Shown here in pieces: positions 55,004 through 61,647 of a DNA stretch of 61,647 bases (position 1 is its first letter; every line of letters begins with the position of its first letter). The position numbers and the translations under genes are program-made. Origin of the DNA: Corynebacterium sp. (GTDB taxonomy: Bacteria; Actinomycetota; Actinomycetes; Mycobacteriales; Mycobacteriaceae); contig NZ_JAUNLS010000017.1 in NCBI RefSeq assembly GCF_030532325.1, forward strand, positions 1 to 61,647, in the 5' to 3' direction. The notes under the pieces are model-generated. The model made no database searches, was not told the DNA's origin, and was given only the letters and a program-made list of their open reading frames with translations.

Positions 55004-55016
55004 TGTCTCATGCCCG

Positions 55017-55661
55017 CTATCCGGCCGGCGGATTATCCCCCGGAGCTGGCTCGCCGGGAATCATGTGGCCCGCGCCCTCCCCTTCCGGCGGGGCGTCCAT
55101 CTCCTGCGTAGGCAGGTTGTGGGGACGCTCGTGCTCGACGGCGTCCTCCTCCGGCGCCGTCGCCACCGAATCCCAGAGCACCTCGTACCACGGGCGTTCG
55201 TCGTGCTCCTCGAGCTTATCGGTGGTCACGGTGTTCTCGTGCTTCATGCGCGGATCGATGATGCGGAAGGCAGTCTCCCCCTCCTCCATCACGCCGAAGC
55301 GGCGGCGAGCTTGCTGCTTGAGGTAATCGTCGTTGTTGTACTTATCGATCTCCTCCAGCAGCTCTTCCTTCTGCGCCTGCTTGGCGGCAATGGAGCTTTC
55401 CAGGCGGGCGGTCTCGGAGCGCACGTGGTAGTAGTTGCGCAGCGGCTGGGCGATGGCCAACAAGACGATGAGAATGACCGCGATGATGACGCCCACGCCC
55501 ACGATGTCCATCTTGCCGGCGCGCTGCATGAGCCGGCCTGCGCCTTTCTTGCCCGTGAAGTTTTTGCCCTTGGTGTTGTGGGCGGTGCCGGCGGCGCGGG
55601 ATCGCGAAGCCACCGGTACAGTCGACCGGCGCTGCATCGAGGATCGGGAATCGCGTGCCAT
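55017..55661 (-). CDS. Septum formation initiator (FtsB/DivIC-like)
   Basis: The 214-residue protein has a basic N-terminus (about 45 residues), one membrane helix (IVGVGVIIAVILIVLLAIAQPL), then a coiled coil 'ETARLESSIAAKQAQKEELLEEIDKYNNDDYLKQQARRRFGVMEEGE', which is the FtsB/DivIC pattern. The C-terminal 70 residues are Pro/Glu-rich. It should act in the FtsQ-FtsL-FtsB divisome complex. Its place between eno and DUF501 is conserved in actinobacteria. Confidence 0.9.
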   Translation of the reverse strand: MARDSRSSMQRRSTVPVASRSRAAGTAHNTKGKNFTGKKGAGRLMQRAGKMDIVGVGVIIAVILIVLLAIAQPLRNYYHVRSETARLESSIAAKQAQKEELLEEIDKYNNDDYLKQQARRRFGVMEEGETAFRIIDPRMKHENTVTTDKLEEHDERPWYEVLWDSVATAPEEDAVEHERPHNLPTQEMDAPPEGEGAGHMIPGEPAPGDNPPAG

Positions 55662-55732
55662 AGGGTTTCCATCCTAACCGTGTGGCGCGTGTGAAAGGGG
55701 TGATCTGCGCGGCGCGCCTAGAAAGACGGGAA

Positions 55733-55782
55733 GAAAACAGCAATCCCGCCGCCACCTCACGGAACGCGGGGTAGCAGCGGGA
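55733..55782 (-). terminator. Terminator after eno
   Basis: On the minus strand TCCCGCTGCTACC (55782-55770) pairs with GGTGGCGGCGGGA (55756-55744), a 13-bp stem with two G-U pairs, then TTGCTGTTTTC. Confidence 0.7.
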
Positions 55783-55832
55783 CGCCGAAACGGGGATGGT
55801 GGAACTCAAGGAGAACCCACCGGCATTAAAGA

Positions 55833-57212
<1,380 letters not shown>

Positions 57213-57262
57213 TTAGGCAATCTGATCGCCGCTGATGAACCCCCGGGAGAATCCCGCCCAGC

Positions 57263-58054
57263 CTAGGAGGTGGCCGGCTGCGGGATGGCATAGGAGTTGG
57301 CCGCCGCGGCCACCTTGCGCAGGTAATCCTCCGATTGGTTGTAGTTGAGCACCGCGGCGCGCCAGCCCTCCGGCGTGGAGAGATCCCGGTCACCAAAGCA
57401 CAGGAGCGCGGCGGCGCCCAGGGCGGCGTCGTCAATCTGGTTGGGATCGGCCACGCCGTCGCCGTTGGCGTCGCGGCCCAGGAATTCCCAGGACTTGGTG
57501 ATGAACTGCATGGGGCCCACGGCGCGATCGAATTCGGCGTCGCCGTCGAGCTCGCCGCCGTCGGTGTCGAGGATGCGCTCGGTGCCGTTGGTGCCGTCCA
57601 ACGGGATGCCGATGATCGGCGGATCCGGGTAGCCGTTCTCATCGAGGTGCGAGCGCTTCACAAAGCTGCCGTTGTAGGTGCCGTGGCGGGTCTCCACCCA
57701 GCCGATGCCAGCCAGCGTGTTCCAGCGCAGGTTGCAGTTGGGCCACGAGGTGCGCGCGATGAGCTCGGCGTTGCCGTAGGCGCGCAGGGCCTGGCCGGAG
57801 ATGCCGGTCCGCTCGGAGAGCTCGCTGGCCCAGAAGGTCAGCTTGTCCGCGGTGCGCCCCGGCGCGTCGACGTCGATGTTGGCCACCTCTGCCCCACCCA
57901 CCGGCGGGATGTCCTTGGGCACCGGCTGCAAGTTGCTAAACGGAGCCGGCTTGTCCAGGTAAGACAGCACCCAGCCCACCAAGGAAACGATGAGAACCAC
58001 AGCAAGGACTGCGGCCATGCCGCAGCCCCCGATTTTCCGCAGCCGCTGAGTCAT
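57263..58054 (-). CDS. Lytic murein transglycosylase
   Basis: The 263-residue protein has an N-terminal signal/anchor helix (GCGMAAVLAVVLIVSLVGWVL, about 10-30) and a lysozyme-like SLT domain: 'NTLAGIGWVETRHGTYNG' holds the catalytic Glu, 'AVGPMQFITKSWEFLGRDANGDGVADPNQIDDAALGAA' and 'AVLNYNQSEDYLRKV' are typical of the actinobacterial LpqU-like group. It should cleave peptidoglycan at the outer face of the membrane. A TACAAT hexamer ends 8 bases before the ATG. It lies upstream of eno. Confidence 0.92.
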   Translation of the reverse strand: MTQRLRKIGGCGMAAVLAVVLIVSLVGWVLSYLDKPAPFSNLQPVPKDIPPVGGAEVANIDVDAPGRTADKLTFWASELSERTGISGQALRAYGNAELIARTSWPNCNLRWNTLAGIGWVETRHGTYNGSFVKRSHLDENGYPDPPIIGIPLDGTNGTERILDTDGGELDGDAEFDRAVGPMQFITKSWEFLGRDANGDGVADPNQIDDAALGAAALLCFGDRDLSTPEGWRAAVLNYNQSEDYLRKVAAAANSYAIPQPATS

Positions 58055-58062
58055 GGGGGCAG

Positions 58063-58068
58063 ATTGTA
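58063..58068 (-). promoter_or_regulatory. -10 element, leaderless promoter of the transglycosylase gene
   Basis: TACAAT (minus strand) ends 8 bases before the ATG at 58054. Confidence 0.5.
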
Positions 58069-58150
58069 CTGTGCCGCAGCCACGCGATGGGACTGCCCCA
58101 CGCCCTCGACGCTCGCCGGACTTTAGCGCCTTGCATAGTTGGGTAAGCAA

Positions 58151-58167
58151 AACTTTTCCAAAAAGTT
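58151..58167. promoter_or_regulatory. Palindrome in the promoter region of the PorB/C-like gene
   Basis: AACTTTT-CCA-AAAAGTT is a perfect inverted repeat about 155 bases before the ATG and about 35 bases upstream of the candidate -10 hexamer TATTCT (about 58202-58207). It is a possible operator. Confidence 0.4.
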
Positions 58168-58322
58168 ATGTCGCAGTATTCCCTTGCGCCACAGGCTGCG
58201 CTATTCTTAACGGCAGATTCAGCGCTGATGCCTCTCGGCTGTCGTACCCGCAAGGCACCAGCGCCGAATTCTGTCTCAAGGTCACAGCCGTGCCTCGTCC
58301 CTCAGTGTCCCCAAGGAGAACC

Positions 58323-58754
58323 ATGTCCTTCCGCCGCATCGCCGCGAGCGCCGCAGCCATCCTCACCCTCGGCGCAGCCGCCCCGGCCACCGCCAACGCC
58401 TCCCTGCTCGGCCAGTTCGATCAGGCAGCCTCCCAGATCATCTCCGGTGCCGACTGCTCCACGCTGCGCACCACCCTCAACCTCATCGACCAAGGCACCG
58501 AGGGCGAGCTGCTCACCCCGGCGACCACCCGCAACCAGCTGGCCGCCAACCTGCTGGCGCTGGGCAACACCAACGCCTCCCTCTCCCCCATGAGCCTGGC
58601 GGCCATCAAGTACGCCGGCGTGACCGCTGACCGCGCCAAGAGCTGCGGCATCGTCAAGGAGGACACCCTGCTCACCGGCGGCGGCTCCGAGCTCTCCTCG
58701 AAGCTTTCCGACGTCGCCCCGCTGCTGTCTTCTACCCTCGGCCTGAAGAAGTAG
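58323..58754 (+). CDS. Small exported protein, PorB/PorC-like outer-membrane porin candidate
   Basis: The 143-residue precursor has a Sec signal peptide (MSFRRIAASAAAILTLGAAAPATANA, cleaved after ANA) and an alpha-helical mature part with exactly two Cys ('GADCSTLRTTLNLIDQ' and 'RAKSCGIVKED'), probably disulfide-linked. Size, two Cys, helical nature and place between eno and a LysI-like gene fit the PorB/PorC anion porins of the C. glutamicum mycolate membrane. The resemblance is from memory and needs alignment. AAGGAG lies five bases before the ATG. Its 3' end overlaps mazG by 23 bases. Confidence 0.65.
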   Translation: MSFRRIAASAAAILTLGAAAPATANASLLGQFDQAASQIISGADCSTLRTTLNLIDQGTEGELLTPATTRNQLAANLLALGNTNASLSPMSLAAIKYAGVTADRAKSCGIVKEDTLLTGGGSELSSKLSDVAPLLSSTLGLKK

Positions 58755-59355
58755 CCTCCCGGGCCTTGCCCGCGGCCCACAAGCGCTCCTGCTCCTCTAC
58801 CTCCACAATGTCCCGAGTGCCATCGAAAAGGTAGGGCGCGCGGGAGCGCATTTTTTCTACGAAGGACGCGGCCACGTCATCCAGCGTGAAGTCCCCGCGC
58901 CGCGAGGCGATCTCAGCGTGGAAGAGTACTTGCAGGAGGACGTCGCCAAGCTCGGCCACCAACTCGCGATCCTCCGCGCCGCTGCGCACCGCCTCGGCGT
59001 ACTCGCCCGCCTCCTCCGCCAAGTACGGCAGGAGGGACTCGTGGGTCTGCCCGCGCTCCCACTCCCCGATACTGCGCGCGGTGCTCATCACCTCGCGGGC
59101 CTGCCACACCGGATCCTGGCGCGAGGGCGCCTCGATGACCCGCTCGCCGGCCTCGACGCGAGCCAGCACCTCGGGATCGCGCGCATCGGTGGAGACCAGC
59201 ACTCCCTCGGCGTCCTCCCCCTCGAGCAAATCGCCGAAGTTCCAGCGGACCTTGACCGGCACCTCACCGGTAAACGTGACGGGCCCACGCAGCGCTCCTA
59301 AGCACTCCCAGGGCAGCATCGTGGGCCAGCGAGGATCAAGCAGCAGGACAGTCAT
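58732..59355 (-). CDS. mazG: MazG-type nucleoside triphosphate pyrophosphohydrolase
   Basis: The 207-residue protein has one MazG domain (about residues 85-200): 'THESLLPYLAEEAGEYAEAVRS' with the EExxE metal motif and 'ELVAELGDVLLQVLFHAEIAS' with the ExxD pair. The first 80 residues are not MazG-like and may be a diverged remnant of a longer form, since E. coli MazG has two domains. It removes non-canonical NTPs. TACTCT ends 6 bases before the ATG. It overlaps the porin-like gene tail to tail. Confidence 0.92.
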   Translation of the reverse strand: MTVLLLDPRWPTMLPWECLGALRGPVTFTGEVPVKVRWNFGDLLEGEDAEGVLVSTDARDPEVLARVEAGERVIEAPSRQDPVWQAREVMSTARSIGEWERGQTHESLLPYLAEEAGEYAEAVRSGAEDRELVAELGDVLLQVLFHAEIASRRGDFTLDDVAASFVEKMRSRAPYLFDGTRDIVEVEEQERLWAAGKAREATSSGRG

Positions 59356-59361
59356 GGCTAA

Positions 59362-59367
59362 AGAGTA
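59362..59367 (-). promoter_or_regulatory. -10 element, leaderless promoter of mazG
   Basis: TACTCT (minus strand) ends 6 bases before the ATG at 59355. Confidence 0.5.
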
Positions 59368-59448
59368 TAGAACCCCTGCATAACTGCCCTGTCGGCGGCC
59401 GTCGCTACTTAAAATTCCGTTCAGTTAGTTTCTACTGGGCAAAGGGGG

Positions 59449-59454
59449 TACTTT
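59449..59454 (+). promoter_or_regulatory. -10 element, leaderless promoter of the LysI-like gene
   Basis: TACTTT ends 6 bases before the ATG at 59461; same hexamer and spacing as fdhA. Confidence 0.5.
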
Positions 59455-59460
59455 GATGCA

Positions 59461-60954
59461 ATGACCTCTCAGCCTTCTACCGCGAACGGACAGCGTTCTC
59501 ACTCCGTGACGCTGTGGACGCTCGTCGCCCTGATCATCGGTTCTACCGTCGGCTCAGGCATCTTTGCCCTGCCCCAAAACATTGCCTCTGTCTCTGGTCC
59601 CGGAGCGATGCTCTTGGGCTGGCTCATCGCCGGCGTCGGCATGCTCTCCGTGGCTTTCGTCTTCAACGTTTTGGCCCACCGCCAGCCGCACCTCGACTCC
59701 GGCGTCTACGCCTACGTGCGTGCCGGCCTCGGTGACTTCATCGGTTTTACCGCCGGCTGGGGCTACTGGATGGGCTCGGTCATCGCACAGGTGGGCTACG
59801 CCACCCTCTTCTTCAACACCATCGGCCACTACATCCCGCTGTTTAGCGAGGAGAACCGCTGGGCCTCCGCCATCGCCGTCTCCGTGCTGTCCTGGGCCAT
59901 CTTCGCCGTGCTGGCCCGCGGCATCAAGCAGGCCGCCATCATGAACATGGTCACTTCGGTGGCCAAGATCGTGCCGATTCTGGCCTTCATCGTTCTCGTG
60001 GCTTTCTTGGGCTTTAGCTGGGACAAATTCACCTTCGACTTCTGGGGCCGCGATTCCGGTGCCAGCGTCTTCGAGCAGGTCCAGGGCATCATGCTTTTTA
60101 CCGTGTGGGTGTTCATCGGCGTGGAAGGCGCTTCGGTGTACTCCAAGCAGGCCCGCACCCGCCGCGACGTCGGCCGGGCCACGGTCATCGGCTTCTTCTC
60201 TGTGCTGGCGCTGTTGGTCTCCGTGTCCACGCTCTCTTTCGGCGTGCTCTCCCAGGCTGAGCTGGCCGCCCTGCCCTCGAACTCCATGGGCGCGGTGCTC
60301 GAGGCCGTCGTGGGCCCCTGGGGTGGTGCCTTCATTGCGCTCGGCCTGTGCCTTTCGGTGCTGGGCGCGTACGTGTCCTGGCAGATGCTGTGCGCCGAGC
60401 CGATTGTCATGATGGCCATCGACGGGCTGCTGCCGCGCACCGTGGGCAGGGTCAACTACGCGGGCGCGCCATGGGTGGCGCAGCTGATTTCCACCTCAGT
60501 GATCCAGGTCTTCATCATCGTCTTCTTCCTCAACGAGACCTCCTACAACGCCATGGTGCAGCTGGCCACCATCATGTACCTGCTGCCCTACATCTTCTCC
60601 TCGCTCTACCTAGTGCTGCTCGCTGTGCGCGGGCGTGGTATCTCCCGCCCGCAGGTGGGCGATAAGTTCGATCTCTCCGGCCCCGAGATCTCCGCGCGCG
60701 ATAACCGCAGGCACCTCGTCCTGGGCGCGGTGGCCTTCCTCTATTCGCTGTGGCTGATCTACGCCGCCGACCCCGCCTACGTGCTGCTCGGCGCGCTGGC
60801 CGTGCTGCCGGGGCTGGTGCCCTACGTGGCCACCCGCGTGTACATGAAGGAGCGCATTTTCAACGCCTTCGAGTGGTGCGTGGTGGTCATCGTCGCGGTG
60901 GGTGCGGTGGCCGCGGTGTGGGGCATTAGCTCCGGGTGGCTGGAGCTGGTCTAG
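59461..60954 (+). CDS. lysI: Basic amino acid permease, LysI/ArcD-like (APC family)
   Basis: The 497-residue transporter has about 12-13 hydrophobic segments. TM1 carries 'VALIIGSTVGSGIFALPQNIA', the APC substrate-binding GSGIF motif, and 'GWGYWMGSVIAQVGYATLFF' and 'MLFTVWVFIGVEGASVYSKQARTRRDVG' (TM6 region) fit the arginine/ornithine antiporter branch. The C. glutamicum lysine permease LysI is of the same size and sits near porB and eno, so that name is used tentatively; arginine/ornithine exchange is an alternative. A terminator follows. Confidence 0.85.
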   Translation: MTSQPSTANGQRSHSVTLWTLVALIIGSTVGSGIFALPQNIASVSGPGAMLLGWLIAGVGMLSVAFVFNVLAHRQPHLDSGVYAYVRAGLGDFIGFTAGWGYWMGSVIAQVGYATLFFNTIGHYIPLFSEENRWASAIAVSVLSWAIFAVLARGIKQAAIMNMVTSVAKIVPILAFIVLVAFLGFSWDKFTFDFWGRDSGASVFEQVQGIMLFTVWVFIGVEGASVYSKQARTRRDVGRATVIGFFSVLALLVSVSTLSFGVLSQAELAALPSNSMGAVLEAVVGPWGGAFIALGLCLSVLGAYVSWQMLCAEPIVMMAIDGLLPRTVGRVNYAGAPWVAQLISTSVIQVFIIVFFLNETSYNAMVQLATIMYLLPYIFSSLYLVLLAVRGRGISRPQVGDKFDLSGPEISARDNRRHLVLGAVAFLYSLWLIYAADPAYVLLGALAVLPGLVPYVATRVYMKERIFNAFEWCVVVIVAVGAVAAVWGISSGWLELV

Positions 60955-60981
60955 CAGCCCTAAACGGCAAAAGTTGCAATC

Positions 60982-61012
60982 AAAGAGGGCCTCTTCAGGC
61001 CCTCTTTCACCG
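60982..61012. terminator. Bidirectional terminator between the permease and nuclease genes
   Basis: AAAGAGGGCCT (60982-60992) pairs with AGGCCCTCTTT (60997-61007) around CTTC. It has A and T runs on both sides, so it can stop transcription from either strand. Confidence 0.85.
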
Positions 61013-61023
61013 TTTTGGGCGAC

Positions 61024-61641
61024 TCAGCCGTAGAAATCCCAGTACTCCCTCGGCAGCAACGCCCGATGCCACTGCGACACCTGCTGATAAAAGTAGCTGC
61101 TCCAGTCCGGTTCCTTGGCCGTGGAAATCTGCTCCACCACTTCACTGAGGTGGTGCGCCACACAGTGACCGGTATAGCGCAGTGTCCGCCAGCCGCGCAG
61201 CACGGCCTCATTGTTCTTCCAATGGTCCCTAATCCAGTCGTGCAGCGCCGAGTGAAATTCGATGCCGTTGATCTCGACGGCGATCTTCTGCTTCGGCAGC
61301 ACTATGTCCCACAAATAGGCGCCGATGAAGACATTGCATTCCACGTCGATACCCAGCGCTTTGAGTGCTCTTGCCACCTTGATTTCTGCACCGGAATCAG
61401 TAAAAAGCACAGCTTGTGACAACGCCGCTTGCGACGCCTTTGGCATCTGCTTGAGCTCGCGACGATCTTCTTCAAGACGCTTGCGCCCCCTCGCCGAGGA
61501 GTACAGCGTCTCGCACAGCTCGATGCCCTCAGCGCGAGGAGCTCGCGCCAGCACAAGCAACGGATGATGCACCCGAAAGCCGTCGACGATACGGGTTGCG
61601 TCCGTTAGCGTGGTGTATCTGTGACCCGGGGTTGTGCTCAT
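61024..61641 (-). CDS. DUF559/Vsr-like nuclease-fold protein
   Basis: The 205-residue protein has a PD-(D/E)XK-type core near residues 105-160: 'AYLWDIVLPKQKIAVEINGIEFH' followed by 'RDHWKNNEAVLRGWRTLRYTG', the order D ... E-x-G/N ... K/N-x-x ... seen in the DUF559/very-short-patch-repair group. The N-terminal 90 residues include 'HHPLLVLARAPRAEGIELCETLYSS'. The ATG at 61641 lies 6 bases from the window end, so its promoter is not visible. Chromosomal islands and toxin loci often carry such genes, but no partner is seen here. Confidence 0.8.
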   Translation of the reverse strand: MSTTPGHRYTTLTDATRIVDGFRVHHPLLVLARAPRAEGIELCETLYSSARGRKRLEEDRRELKQMPKASQAALSQAVLFTDSGAEIKVARALKALGIDVECNVFIGAYLWDIVLPKQKIAVEINGIEFHSALHDWIRDHWKNNEAVLRGWRTLRYTGHCVAHHLSEVVEQISTAKEPDWSSYFYQQVSQWHRALLPREYWDFYG

Positions 61642-61647
61642 GTCGGT

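Overview
The window is chromosomal DNA from a high-GC member of the genus Corynebacterium (Actinomycetota). The evidence is a mycothiol conjugate amidase, a GlpX-type fructose bisphosphatase, LGFP, DUF3558, DUF4245, DUF4307, DUF5997 and DUF6542 family proteins, a LysI-like permease next to a small PorB/PorC-like exported protein and enolase, and many promoters whose -10 hexamer lies 6-8 bases before the start codon, giving leaderless mRNAs. Species is not assigned; gene order from about 20 kb onward resembles the conserved corynebacterial core as I remember it.

Region 1 (1-10.5 kb) is a compact selenium island. selB, selA and the tRNA-Sec gene (selC) run leftward, selD runs rightward from the same 61-bp gap, and a three-gene formate dehydrogenase operon (fdhA-fdhB-NrfD-like fdhC) converges on selD. 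The catalytic subunit is interrupted by an in-frame TGA at 9723-9725, followed by a SECIS-like hairpin placed exactly as in E. coli fdhF, so fdhA is one 1098-residue selenoprotein gene and not two genes. A fragment of a DUF222/HNH-type gene lies at the left edge, separated from selB by a hairpin carrying two inverted DnaA-box sequences.

Region 2 (10.5-20.8 kb) carries transport and redox genes: a dicarboxylate/amino-acid symporter, two unrecognised overlapping genes, an MFS transporter, a CobW-type metallochaperone GTPase, a PLP (alanine racemase-like) enzyme overlapping a sugar-lactone oxidase, a GabD2-type aldehyde dehydrogenase and a cation diffusion facilitator.

Region 3 (20.8-48.8 kb) is mainly housekeeping: ychF, an AI-2E family permease, rmuC, ispH, xseAB, glpX, fumC, a TetR/DHA2 efflux pair, a GNAT enzyme, PIN-PhoH, an orphan LysR ligand-binding domain divergent from an internally duplicated DUF5997 protein, pabAB-pabC, glyA, coaA, uppS, mca and greA.

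Region 4 (48.9-61.6 kb) starts with small exported proteins and a lipoprotein/PPE-like gene pair preceded by a good DtxR (iron) box, then a Bax-inhibitor-like membrane protein, an unusual short-variable-loop tRNA-Leu(UAA), ppx, DUF501, a FtsB/DivIC-like gene, eno, a lytic transglycosylase, a PorB/C-like gene, mazG, a lysine-type permease and a DUF559/Vsr-like nuclease.

The points most worth following up are the recoded fdhA with its full Sec machinery, the iron-box-controlled lipoprotein/PPE-like pair, the separated LysR sensor facing DUF5997, the heptad repeat behind the ispH stop codon, and the class-I-shaped tRNA-Leu. No CRISPR array, insertion sequence, prophage or rRNA operon was seen.
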